From Bacillota bacterium (GTDB lineage Bacteria > Bacillota > Clostridia > Acetivibrionales > DTU013): DNA of 64,000 nt. The notes beneath the pieces were generated by a model, which was given only the letters and a program-made list of their open reading frames with translations, did not search any database and was not told where the DNA came from. Both the position numbers and the translations under genes were made by a program. The stretch is from positions 62,001 through 126,000 of the forward strand of contig JAEZCO010000087.1 of NCBI GenBank assembly GCA_023433505.1, read 5' to 3'. Below are positions 48,621 to 57,445 of this stretch, piece by piece (position 1 is the first letter of the stretch; every line of letters starts with the position of its first letter).

Positions 48621-50476
48621 AGCACGAATCCTTTGAGGATGAAGAAGTTGCAGAGCTCCTGAACAAAAGCTTCATTGCAATAAAAGTCGACCGGGAGGAG
48701 CGTCCCGACATCGACCACATTTACATGACCGTTTGTCAGGCTTTGACTGGGCACGGCGGCTGGCCGCTGTCTGTTTTTCTGACACCGGACCGAATCCCTT
48801 TTTATGCCGGTACTTATTTCCCCAAGCATGACCGCATGGGCACACCTGGCTTTATGACCCTGTTGAACAGCATCACTGAGGCCTGGAAGAATCAACGGGA
48901 TATCCTTATGGAAAATGGCGGCAAAATTGTGGCGTCCATCAGCCGTGAGCATGAAGCTGTAAAGGGTGTCACTTTGGATGAAAATATTATTTCCGAGGCA
49001 TTCGGACACTTTAAAGATGACTTTGACGAAACCTTTGGCGGATTCGGTCATGCACCCAAATTTCCTACTCCCCACAACCTATTTTTTCTCCTGCGCTATT
49101 GGCATTCTACAAAAGACAGTACCGCACTGGAAATGGTGGAAAAGACCCTCGACGCCATGCAAAGAGGCGGCATATATGATCACATAGGCTTTGGCTTCAG
49201 CAGGTACTCTACCGACAGAAAATGGCTGGTGCCGCATTTTGAGAAAATGCTTTACGATAATGCCCTGCTGGCCATTGCATATCTTGAAGCCTATCATGCG
49301 ACAAAAAAAGCGCATTTTGCTGAAACAGCCCGACAGATATTTACTTATGTCCAAAGGGATATGACCTCGCCGGAAGGTGCTTTCTATTCGGCTGAAGATG
49401 CGGATTCCGAAGGCATCGAAGGAAAGTTTTATGTCTGGAAGGTTCACGAAATAAAAGAGGTTCTGGGCGAAAACGACGGTGAGGAATTCTGCAAACTGTT
49501 TGACATTACCGAAAGAGGTAATTTCGAAGGCTACAATATTCCAAATCTCATCAAGCAAACTTATCCGGAAGGCCGCAAGGCCTTTGTGCAAAAATGCAAG
49601 GATTTGCTATTCAACCACAGGGAAAAACGCATTCACCTATACAAGGACGATAAAATCCTTACAGCCTGGAATGGGCTGATGATCGCAGCCATGGCCATTG
49701 GCGGAAGAATCCTTGGAGAAGAAAAATATACGAAGGCCGCGGAAAGAGCTTATGCCTTTGTGCAGACAAAGCTGGTGCGGAATGACGGCAGACTCATGGC
49801 CAGATACAGGGATGGCGAAACCTCGCACCCGGGGTATGCCGACGATTATGCCTTCCTTGTCTGGGGTTTGATCGAGCTTTATGAGACAACCTTTAGTCCC
49901 GGATACCTGGAGCAGGCATTACGGCTAAACAGTGATCTTATCAAGCTTTTCTGGGACGGGGATCAAGGAGGCCTGTTTATTTACGGCAGCGACGGCGAGC
50001 AGCTCATAACCCGCCCAAAAGAGGTCTACGACGGTGCGACTCCTTCCGGCAATTCGGTTTCCGCATTAAATTTCTTAAGGCTTGCCCGGCTGACAGGACA
50101 GCATGAACTGGAAGCCAAAGCACATCAGCTGTTCACAGCCTTTAGCAGCAATTTGTCCTCATATCCAAGAGGATATTCCTACGCGCTGACTGCGCTTATG
50201 TATGCCAAAGCAGCCTCCAGAGAAGTCATCGTCGTTGGTAACGGTGAGCCGGCAAAAACAGAAGCATTGCTGAGCGTGATAAAGGACATTTATAGTCCCT
50301 TTACTGTAACCATGCTCCTGGATGACAGAAACAAGTCGTTAACATCCGTAGCCCCCTTCGCTGCAAACTACACAACGGTAAACGGAATTCCGGCTGCCTA
50401 TGTTTGCGAAAATTTTGCCTGCAGTTATCCTGTTATGGATGCAGGGCAATTAAAAGAAATGCTTCTTCCCTCCTGA
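48617..50476 (+). CDS. yyaL: YyaL body, thioredoxin-domain/six-hairpin glycosidase-like protein, N-terminally cut
   Basis: A 619-residue frame beginning MEHESFEDEEVAELLNKSFI, that is from just after the CHWCHV motif. The remainder of the thioredoxin-like domain (IAIKVDREERPDIDHIYMTV, GGWPLSVFLTPDRIPFYAGT) is followed by the (alpha/alpha)6 barrel of YyaL/DUF255 (GFSRYSTDRKWLVPHFEKML, YSAEDADSEGIEGKFYVW, AWNGLMIAAMA). Intact relatives have about 680 residues; here the first 59 are separated by the island arm with an in-frame stop. The ATG is a Met inside the motif and has no ribosome site, so expression needs reinitiation. Without its CXXC the protein is probably non-functional. Confidence 0.88.
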   Translation: MEHESFEDEEVAELLNKSFIAIKVDREERPDIDHIYMTVCQALTGHGGWPLSVFLTPDRIPFYAGTYFPKHDRMGTPGFMTLLNSITEAWKNQRDILMENGGKIVASISREHEAVKGVTLDENIISEAFGHFKDDFDETFGGFGHAPKFPTPHNLFFLLRYWHSTKDSTALEMVEKTLDAMQRGGIYDHIGFGFSRYSTDRKWLVPHFEKMLYDNALLAIAYLEAYHATKKAHFAETARQIFTYVQRDMTSPEGAFYSAEDADSEGIEGKFYVWKVHEIKEVLGENDGEEFCKLFDITERGNFEGYNIPNLIKQTYPEGRKAFVQKCKDLLFNHREKRIHLYKDDKILTAWNGLMIAAMAIGGRILGEEKYTKAAERAYAFVQTKLVRNDGRLMARYRDGETSHPGYADDYAFLVWGLIELYETTFSPGYLEQALRLNSDLIKLFWDGDQGGLFIYGSDGEQLITRPKEVYDGATPSGNSVSALNFLRLARLTGQHELEAKAHQLFTAFSSNLSSYPRGYSYALTALMYAKAASREVIVVGNGEPAKTEALLSVIKDIYSPFTVTMLLDDRNKSLTSVAPFAANYTTVNGIPAAYVCENFACSYPVMDAGQLKEMLLPS

Positions 50477-50791
50477 GGAAAACAGGCCGGTTGAGCTTTT
50501 AAACAATGGCATTTGACTTATCGTAATAAAATAAACACAGAGATTATGCACATACCGAAAGGAACACACACGAAAACCATTCCAATAAGTTATACAAATG
50601 GCAGGGGCGGGCGGTTTAGCCCTACCCCTATGTCTTTTTGGGACTTCATGAAATCGATTCCCCTAAAATTTTCAGCGCCCTCAACAGAACTAAAGACTTT
50701 TCTAATAACTTCCCGTATAATTTCTTTGTAACACATTTAGTCTGGGATTTTGCGAATCCGTAAATTCCAAAAGCTTGAAAGGAGGTGATAA
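50477..50791. other. Gap after yyaL
   Basis: A GGGGCGGGCGG..CCCTACCCC hairpin-prone block lies at about 50604-50632. A 48-codon minus-strand frame (GIDFMKSQKDIGVGLNRPPL, 50598-50731) reads like a protein end but has no ribosome site. No gene can be supported. Confidence 0.4.
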
Positions 50792-51023
50792 AATGACGCA
50801 GATTGAACTGCTGCACGCTTTGCAATTGATCTTGGTGATGGTTGTTTTACTAGCAATCACCTACCGTATCGTCTATTCGTTGAAATCCTTTACCTGCATG
50901 ATGACCGAAGCCCTGCGCTATTCGGAAGTCAAGTCGGGAATCGCCTATTCAAAAGAACTCACCGTAGTCGAATGTGAAAGCTACCACAAATATCATATCT
51001 GGAGATTTTATTTATTTAGTTGA
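50792..51023 (+). CDS. Small membrane protein upstream of yidC
   Basis: A 77-residue protein with a GGAGGTGATAAA site directly before ATG 50792. Residues 8-29 (HALQLILVMVVLLAITYRIV) form one membrane helix; the C-terminal part is polar with ESYHKYHIWRFYLFS. No family is recognised. It lies 130 bases before yidC on the same strand and may share its promoter. Confidence 0.6.
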
Positions 51024-51152
51024 ATAACGCCCTCCGCATCGTATACTTTCGAAAATGTCAAGGCCGTATATGCCTTTGATCAGCTTCATGCTGCAATCCG
51101 GCGGCGGCCGAAAGGGTACCATTGATTAAATTTATGCTGGGAGGCGTTATTT

Positions 51153-52022
51153 TTGTTCGATTTTATTGCAATCCCTCTGGGACAGTTTTTATATTTTCTA
51201 TATACTCTTTTCGGAAATTACGGCATCGCCATCATCATCTTCACTTTAATCATCCGTTTAATTTTATTGCCGTTAACCATAAAACAAAGCCATTCCATGA
51301 GTAAGATCAGTACACTGCAGCCGCAGTTGCAGGAAATACAAAAGCTTTATAAAAATGATAAAGAAAAGCTGCAGCAGGAAACGGCGAAGCTTTATCAGGA
51401 AAACAAGGCAAACCCTCTCGGAGGATGCTTGCCTACACTGATTCAAATGCCGGTTTTATTCTCGCTCTTCTATGTAATCACTCAACCCTTGAAGTTTATG
51501 CTGTCAAAAACTCCGGAACAGATAGAAAAAATAGTAAAAGTCATACCGGAGCTTGTAAAAAATACGCAATACATCCAAATCGACGCCTTGAATTATATCA
51601 AGGAGCACATAAATGTCCTGTCACAGCTGGGCGGAGTTTTGAAGGAAAGTGAATTGGTCAATTTAAACTTTTTGGGTTTGAACTTAAGCTGGGTGCCGAA
51701 GCTGGATTTTAATCTACTGCTTGGTCCGCAGGCAGTCCAGTATATTGTATTGGCCCTCCTGCCGCTTATCAGCGCCGCGGCGATCTTTATTTCCACAAAG
51801 CTTTCAATGAAGATGAACACTGCAAGCACCGGGAGCAAAACAACGCAAAATTATATGCTGCTTGCCGGCCCGCTGATGACTTTACTTGTATCCTTTCACA
51901 TGCCTGCTGGCGTGATCCTATATTGGATTGTGGGTTATGTGTTTCAGATCCCCCAACAACTGTATATCAATAAGTATGTCTACAAGCACAGTGCCGCAAA
52001 GGCCGATGAAGCTGCAAGCTAG
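51153..52022 (+). CDS. yidC: Membrane protein insertase YidC/OxaA
   Basis: A 289-residue insertase. The start is TTG 51153, 8 bases after GGAGG, reading MFDFIAIPLGQFLYFLYTLF as in clostridial YidC proteins. The first helix acts as a signal anchor; there is no lipobox. Helices follow at about 20-45 (GIAIIIFTLIIRLILLPL), 100-125, 195-220 and 225-250, with the coiled region LQPQLQEIQKLYKNDKEKLQ between the first two. The conserved Arg in the membrane groove is seen in IIRLILLPL. It inserts membrane proteins with or without SecYEG. The usual rpmH-rnpA neighbours are absent, so this is probably a second, specialised paralogue. Confidence 0.9.
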   Translation: MFDFIAIPLGQFLYFLYTLFGNYGIAIIIFTLIIRLILLPLTIKQSHSMSKISTLQPQLQEIQKLYKNDKEKLQQETAKLYQENKANPLGGCLPTLIQMPVLFSLFYVITQPLKFMLSKTPEQIEKIVKVIPELVKNTQYIQIDALNYIKEHINVLSQLGGVLKESELVNLNFLGLNLSWVPKLDFNLLLGPQAVQYIVLALLPLISAAAIFISTKLSMKMNTASTGSKTTQNYMLLAGPLMTLLVSFHMPAGVILYWIVGYVFQIPQQLYINKYVYKHSAAKADEAAS

Positions 52023-52070
52023 CTCTCTCCAAATGCTAAAGGCTTATTTCCTCCGGCAGCCCGGCTGCAA

Positions 52071-52100
52071 AAAGGACTTCCCGAAAACGGAAGTCCTTTC
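52071..52100 (+). terminator. Terminator of yidC
   Basis: AAAGGACTTCC and GGAAGTCCTTT with a short A-rich loop, followed by TCTCTGC. Weak T run. Confidence 0.6.
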
Positions 52101-52223
52101 TCTGCAAATCTATAGGTGGTATCTTTTATCGTTTGGATAAATATTTTATTTAGTACCTTGCATTCAAAGGTAGCGTGTGATATTATATATCCAGAAGGAT
52201 TATCCAGGAAAGGAAATGATGCA

Positions 52224-52544
52224 ATGAACATCCAATTGAAAAAAGGCGTGTTGGAACTCTGTGTTCTCAGTATGCTGACGAAGAAGGACTGTTATGGCTA
52301 TGAGCTGGTCAATGAGATATCAAAAAACATAATGATTGCCGAAGGTACCATCTATCCCCTGCTCAAACGTCTTAAGGACGAAAACTACCTTACCACCTAC
52401 CTTGAAGAGTCGCAGGAAGGTCCGCCGCGAAAGTATTACAAGCTGACTTCACTGGGCGAAAAAACCAAGGACACACTGGCAAAGGAATGGTTCACCTTTG
52501 TAAAGGGAGTTAAAAATATCGTCGGAGAGGAGATGACGGCATGA
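52224..52544 (+). CDS. PadR family transcriptional regulator
   Basis: A 106-residue winged-helix protein. The opening IQLKKGVLELCVLSMLTKKD, YGYELVNEIS, then IAEGTIYPLLKRLKDENYLT and EGPPRKYYKLTSLGEKT are the conserved PadR sequence. A ribosome site (AGGAAAGGAAATGATGCA) precedes ATG 52224. It overlaps the DUF1700 gene by 4 bases. PadR proteins with HAAS/DUF1700 partners sense envelope stress or lipid-linked signals and repress their own operon; that is the likely role here. Confidence 0.92.
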   Translation: MNIQLKKGVLELCVLSMLTKKDCYGYELVNEISKNIMIAEGTIYPLLKRLKDENYLTTYLEESQEGPPRKYYKLTSLGEKTKDTLAKEWFTFVKGVKNIVGEEMTA

Positions 52545-53113
52545 ACAGGAATGAATTTTTGAGTATTCTTGAAAGATCGCTTGGCAATATGGCTCAGTCC
52601 GACAGAATCGATATTCTATATGATTACAAGGAGCACTTCAATATAGGAATGGCAGAAGGAAAGTCCGAGGAAGACATTTGCCTGGCGCTTGGAGATCCGA
52701 GGACAATCGCCAAACAATACCGCGTCGACCACATTGTAAAGCAGGCAGACGAAAACAGGACCGCCGGCAATATTTTACGGGCAATCTTTGCAGCATTAAG
52801 TCTTGGTTTTTTCAATCTGATCATTATCCTGCCGGTGTTTTTCACTCTGGTAGGAATACTGCTGAGCCTGTACGGGGCCGCCGTTTCCATTACCGTTGCC
52901 GGGGTAGGCTGTTTGCTGGCAGTTATCCTTCAGCCCGTATTTCCCGACTTCATCAATATTCCAACGATCAACCAGGGCGTAATCATCTTCGGTTCCGTAG
53001 GCCTGACGGCTATGGGGCTGCTATTCAGCGTAGGGTGTATTAATGTTACAAAGTTTTTTTACCATATTACCATCAAGTATATAAAAGCAAATATCAAAAT
53101 TATAAGCAAATAG
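52541..53113 (+). CDS. DUF1700 (HAAS) membrane protein
   Basis: A 190-residue protein. The N-terminal helical signalling domain (MNRNEFLSILERSLGNMAQS, DYKEHFNIGMAEGKSEEDIC, LGDPRTIAKQYRVD) is the HAAS pattern. Two or three membrane helices follow (about 85-120, 120-140, 145-165). It is the usual partner of a PadR regulator and a DUF4097 protein, in the order seen here. Start overlaps the PadR stop by 4 bases, so they are translated together. It may hold or release the regulator at the membrane. Confidence 0.88.
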   Translation: MNRNEFLSILERSLGNMAQSDRIDILYDYKEHFNIGMAEGKSEEDICLALGDPRTIAKQYRVDHIVKQADENRTAGNILRAIFAALSLGFFNLIIILPVFFTLVGILLSLYGAAVSITVAGVGCLLAVILQPVFPDFINIPTINQGVIIFGSVGLTAMGLLFSVGCINVTKFFYHITIKYIKANIKIISK

Positions 53114-53129
53114 CAAGGAGTGAAGCGAT

Positions 53130-54245
53130 ATGTTTCAAGGAACTAAGATGAAAAAGTTTGTTGTCATACTGGCAATTGTCATGGTAGCCTCATTTGCTCT
53201 GGCGGCCATTATCTTCGTCGGAGAATACGGAAGAAACGGTTTTGCAGGGCTGGAAAACAACCTCCGCCCCGCTGACGCAATTGATGTAAACGAGGAAAAA
53301 ACTGAGGCCATTTCAGGAATAAAGAATATAAAAGTAAGTACTTCAAGTGATGATATCACCTTCATAGCGACAGACGGCAAGGAAGTCAAGGCACATTATC
53401 ATGGGTATTATAAATCAAACGATAAGAATTTCAAGCCGGAATTTACAGTCACCTCCATAGGAGATGAATTGACAATTAAGGTAAGTAAGAGCGTAGGCAT
53501 GCTAACTATAGGCAACCTCTCCTACTCAACGGACTTAAAGCTGGACATCTATCTTCCCCGCTCCTACTCGGATAATTTGCAGATCAATGTCACCTCGGCA
53601 AAAATCAACATTGACGAGCTGAACCTCAACAACTTCATTTGCAAAACATCCTCCGGGGATGTGGCGGCCGGCATGATTAATGCCAAAAAAGCAGAGCTGG
53701 GGACGGCATCCGGCAGCACAAAAATCAGCGGCAGCTATGACAGCTTCGTTTTCAACTCCACCTCAGGCGATTTTTCCACCAATGGGATAACCGCAGCAAA
53801 TGCAAACTTCAGTACCGCATCAGGAGAGGTCAGAGGAAATGTCTCATCCGATGTTCTGCAGCTGCATTCCACGTCAGGTGATTTGACACTGGATCCGGTT
53901 AACGCAAAAAAATGTACCGTTGATACAGCCTCGGGCCATACGACCCTCAGGGGAGTCCCCGGAGAGATTTACGCTACATCATCCTCAGGAGACATAGACC
54001 TTGAATACAAGGAATACAACCACAATATTACGATTAAAACAGCTTCAGGAAAAACTGAAATAAAGCTGCCCGAAAATCCCGAATTTGCACTTTCCTTCAA
54101 AACCTCAGCTGGCTCCGGTAAATGCGCTTTCCCTCTGACAATCACAGGCGCTCAGAAGCGTAACAATATTGAAGGCACAGTGACAAGCAACCGCAACAGC
54201 ATCAGTGTTAGCTCATCTTCAGGAGATTTGACAATTAAAAGATAA
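53130..54245 (+). CDS. DUF4097 beta-helix protein
   Basis: A 371-residue protein. A signal-anchor helix (about 10-30, VVILAIVMVASFALAAIIFV) is followed by an extracellular repeat region. The motif S(S/T)SGD occurs about seven times (TSSDDI, KTSSGDV, NSTSGDF, STASGEV, HSTSGDL, SSSGDI, SSSSGDL), the signature of DUF4097 (adhesin-like) beta-helical repeats at about 20-residue spacing. It starts after AAGGAGTGAAGCGAT. It is the third gene of the PadR/DUF1700 operon and probably the extracytoplasmic component of this envelope-stress sensing set. Confidence 0.88.
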   Translation: MFQGTKMKKFVVILAIVMVASFALAAIIFVGEYGRNGFAGLENNLRPADAIDVNEEKTEAISGIKNIKVSTSSDDITFIATDGKEVKAHYHGYYKSNDKNFKPEFTVTSIGDELTIKVSKSVGMLTIGNLSYSTDLKLDIYLPRSYSDNLQINVTSAKINIDELNLNNFICKTSSGDVAAGMINAKKAELGTASGSTKISGSYDSFVFNSTSGDFSTNGITAANANFSTASGEVRGNVSSDVLQLHSTSGDLTLDPVNAKKCTVDTASGHTTLRGVPGEIYATSSSGDIDLEYKEYNHNITIKTASGKTEIKLPENPEFALSFKTSAGSGKCAFPLTITGAQKRNNIEGTVTSNRNSISVSSSSGDLTIKR

Positions 54246-54498
54246 GGAGTGTCAGTCACCTAACTTATTTATTCATTCAGACAAATGTCTATCTCTAGGG
54301 ACAATGGGAACGGCTCCTGTTGTCCTTAGATTTGTTATTTTTAGTCTTCATTTGTCATCGTTGTGAAACTCTGCTGAGCTTCCACATTGGCGGTATAGCA
54401 ACACGTGTGTCATTGCGAGTAGGACTCAGTGAAGCGCGACCTACGGCCTGATGAGTTAGTCCTTCAATTTCAGAGGCATCCGATCATATGAATAAAAC
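54246..54498. other. Gap after DUF4097 gene
   Basis: Contains a GGGACAATGGG..CCTGTTGTCC hairpin (54298-54326) and otherwise no supportable gene. The composition is moderate-GC and similar to an extinct coding region. Confidence 0.4.
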
Positions 54499-54540
54499 GT
54501 GCAATAGCCAGGGTCCTTGTAAGAGCCCTGGCTATTGCAC
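54499..54540. terminator. Bidirectional terminator between DUF4097 and mannosidase genes
   Basis: Fifteen-base perfect arms (GTGCAATAGCCAGGG and CCCTGGCTATTGCAC) with a 12-base loop. T-rich on the minus side (GTTTTATTC), so it mainly serves the convergent mannosidase gene. Confidence 0.75.
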
Positions 54541-54565
54541 ACGATTAACTTGTTACCTATTCCTA

Positions 54566-57394
54566 TTACAGCTCAACGCACAGGCTCACCATACTACTTG
54601 CGCCGACATTGAAGCTGACTGTATCTTCCTTGATCTGTATAGCTCCCTCCAGCTTGTTTTCATTGATATCCACCAGCCATGCGTCCGATATTGCCCGGGC
54701 AAATTTCAAAACTGCGGTGGTACCGGTTCCGGAGGTCTCATACACCCTTACAACCATTCTGGATTTGACTTCCATGTCTTCCGCCAGTTTCACCGCCGAT
54801 ACGGCAACAGTACCGCCTTCGAGACTCATGAAGCTGCCTTCCGCCGAAAGTTTCCCTGAATGCTTCTTTCCTGAAATAAAGCTTACAGGATGGTTATAAT
54901 CGTAAGCGCTCTTAATCAGCGCCGTATTATCGCTGCAGTCCTCCGCTATTTTCACAGCAAATCCGAACTTGTGTATTCCGTTTTCAGGATACGGATCAGG
55001 ATCATAGGAACTGCGGATCAGGGTCAGTGAAATGGAATCATCGGTGCACCTGAAGCCATATTTTGTCCCGGAGACAAGCATTACGCCGCTGCCTGCCGTA
55101 TTCTCCGGCATTCCCAGCGCCCAGCTTCCCGCCGGAACATCCATGTCCAGGGGCGTCCTTACGATTGTGCCAAAAGGAATATCGTATTGATAAGCATTGC
55201 AGTTATAAGCCAGCGGCATGTAGAAATTCAGCTGAGGGACGGATTTTCCTTTTTCGGCTCTCTCCTGCCAATCGCAGTTTACTTGGAAATCCAGCCGTGA
55301 ACTGTTTTGATCCAGTGAAATAACTACCGACAGAGCAGAGCTTCTAAACTTTACATCATAGGCTATCCACTGGCGTAAGGCATTGGAATCAAAATGTACG
55401 CCGGAAATCTTAACATCCTTGTCAATATTCATTCTATTCATATACCTGCCTACAACCCAGGCGGTCATCCCCTTGGAGTCATCCTCGTCAATAAGCCTGA
55501 ATACTCCGGCAGGCCTCTTTGGATCCACCATTTCCCTTCCGGTTTTCTTATCCACCAGAGATAGGACGGAACCGTTGGCTACACTGAAGACAGCCTTTAA
55601 TTGCCCGTTCTCCAGAATATATTCATAGGGCTTTTCAACTCTGGGATCATCATGAGGGATAACAGGGTCAAAGGTATCTTTTTCATGCAGCAGGTAGGTG
55701 GTATAGCCGCAAGCCGGAATTTCGGCATTGACAGCCAGTTTCATATACTTATGTCCCCAGTAATCGCCGGATTGGTGAAATTGCTGGGCATGCCCCGCCA
55801 TCGCCTGGTATTTTACCGGCTTACCGGCTTTATCCAGCACTTCGATTCTTCTCATATCCCCGGGCCAGTCCCAGACGGTGATTTCTACGATTTCACTGCG
55901 GTTATATGCGGAAGGATTGAACAAATGGTATATCCTTGATTTCCCGGCTCCTCTTTCTGTTTGGGGCACACCGTAATCATAGATGCCAAAGCCTACTCCT
56001 GCCCCTTCGGAGATTGAACCGGACAGGCTTTCGTCACTAACAGGCAATGCCGAAGTATCCACCTGGGCCGCAATGTTCCTCAGTGCTTTGCTTATACTTG
56101 TATTTGCCGCAGCCAGCACCTGTTGGAACTGCCCCATGGCGTATTCTCTTGTTTCTATTACACCCGAACCGGGGATAATGTCATGAAAATGATTGAACAG
56201 TACCTTTTTCCAGGCTTCTTCGAAGCTGCTGCCGGGATATTTCCCTCCGGCAAATTCGGATGAGAACGAACTGAACAGCTCCGCTTCATTGAGCTTTGCC
56301 TCGCTTATCCTGTTGGCCAGCTTTATCCTGGTCTGGGTCGTATAGCAGCCGCTGAAAATAAAATTCAGTTCATGATCTACCACCGGAAGTTTCTCCGAAA
56401 TACTTTCCAGGCGGCTGAAATATTCTGCAAAGGTTCCGAATTTGATGGCAGGGAATACAGGCCAGGCCGACATTTCAAGAAGCTTTTCAATATCCCGCCT
56501 TGTAGGCCCGCCGCCATGATCGCCTACTCCATAAACCTTAAGGACCGCGTCCACTCCGTGCTTCCTGCAAAAATCAGGCACATGCTGGGCTATGGCCGAA
56601 TCAATGGTTGCATTGTACCAGAGGGGTTCCCTGTAAACGATCACGGAGCTTCCCGACGGCGACTGCCATCTGTAAAGGTTGTAGCCGTCATATCCTCTGC
56701 AGTGGTAGTAATACTTGACTCCGCCTTTGGTCATTATCTCCGGCACGTTGGCATTGTGTCCGAAGGTATCCGGTTCAAAATCCAGCGCCAGTGAATCCGG
56801 GCGGATGTCCAGAAGCCGGGACAAATATTTTTTCGTATAAAGTATATGCCGCGCGAGACTTTCCCCGTTGGGCATGTTTTTATCGGTTTCCACCCAGGTG
56901 GATGCAGTTACCTCCCATCGCCCTTCCTTCACTCTGGCCTTTATTTCCTCCAGCATATCCGGGTCATACTCTTCCACAATACTGTAAACCGAAGCCTGGG
57001 ACTGGGAAAAGGTAAATTCCGGGTACTCATTCATGATGTTAAGCATGGTCCTAAAGGTATCCAGCGTGACCGCAGCTGTTTCGGCAAATCCCCACAGCCA
57101 GTTCATGTCAATATGCGCATGGGCCGCACAGATAATTCTTAATGCTTTTGCATCGGCAGACATACTGCTGATCATATCCTCGGCTTTCAATGCGGAAGCT
57201 TTTGAAAGGACTCCCTCCTCCTCGTATTGCCGATGCAGATATTTGACCGCCTCTTCAATGATGCCGTCAAATTTTCCATCCCTTGCTTCAGACAGCTTAA
57301 TCGCATAACCGAGCTGTGCCAGGATCCTCTCCGCCCAACTGCCTGAAGCGGATTTTTTCAGGTCTTCAAAACGAATTCTTTGCAAATTATCCAT
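54566..57394 (-). CDS. Alpha-mannosidase, GH38 family
   Basis: A 942-residue cytoplasmic protein (no signal peptide). The N-terminal catalytic domain has the zinc ligands in AAHAHIDMNWLWGFAETAAV (HAHID, about 92-96) and the nucleophile region FEPDTFGHNANVPEIMTKGG. The central three-helix bundle (SEAKLNEAELFSSF) and C-terminal beta domain follow, as in GH38 enzymes of about 900-1040 residues. It hydrolyses alpha-mannosidic bonds of imported sugars. Convergent with the DUF4097 operon. A weak ribosome site (GAAAGGTGAGAGATCA). The regulator upstream and the sugar transporter beyond suggest that it acts on oligosaccharides brought in by that transporter. Confidence 0.93.
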   Translation of the reverse strand: MDNLQRIRFEDLKKSASGSWAERILAQLGYAIKLSEARDGKFDGIIEEAVKYLHRQYEEEGVLSKASALKAEDMISSMSADAKALRIICAAHAHIDMNWLWGFAETAAVTLDTFRTMLNIMNEYPEFTFSQSQASVYSIVEEYDPDMLEEIKARVKEGRWEVTASTWVETDKNMPNGESLARHILYTKKYLSRLLDIRPDSLALDFEPDTFGHNANVPEIMTKGGVKYYYHCRGYDGYNLYRWQSPSGSSVIVYREPLWYNATIDSAIAQHVPDFCRKHGVDAVLKVYGVGDHGGGPTRRDIEKLLEMSAWPVFPAIKFGTFAEYFSRLESISEKLPVVDHELNFIFSGCYTTQTRIKLANRISEAKLNEAELFSSFSSEFAGGKYPGSSFEEAWKKVLFNHFHDIIPGSGVIETREYAMGQFQQVLAAANTSISKALRNIAAQVDTSALPVSDESLSGSISEGAGVGFGIYDYGVPQTERGAGKSRIYHLFNPSAYNRSEIVEITVWDWPGDMRRIEVLDKAGKPVKYQAMAGHAQQFHQSGDYWGHKYMKLAVNAEIPACGYTTYLLHEKDTFDPVIPHDDPRVEKPYEYILENGQLKAVFSVANGSVLSLVDKKTGREMVDPKRPAGVFRLIDEDDSKGMTAWVVGRYMNRMNIDKDVKISGVHFDSNALRQWIAYDVKFRSSALSVVISLDQNSSRLDFQVNCDWQERAEKGKSVPQLNFYMPLAYNCNAYQYDIPFGTIVRTPLDMDVPAGSWALGMPENTAGSGVMLVSGTKYGFRCTDDSISLTLIRSSYDPDPYPENGIHKFGFAVKIAEDCSDNTALIKSAYDYNHPVSFISGKKHSGKLSAEGSFMSLEGGTVAVSAVKLAEDMEVKSRMVVRVYETSGTGTTAVLKFARAISDAWLVDINENKLEGAIQIKEDTVSFNVGASSMVSLCVEL

Positions 57395-57445
57395 TGATCT
57401 CTCACCTTTCTTATATAAAAGTATGTTGTCCGTGTACCTTGCATT

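Noticed and set aside
50513..50731. 72-codon frame after yyaL
   Set aside because: No ribosome site, odd composition caused by a GC-rich hairpin block.
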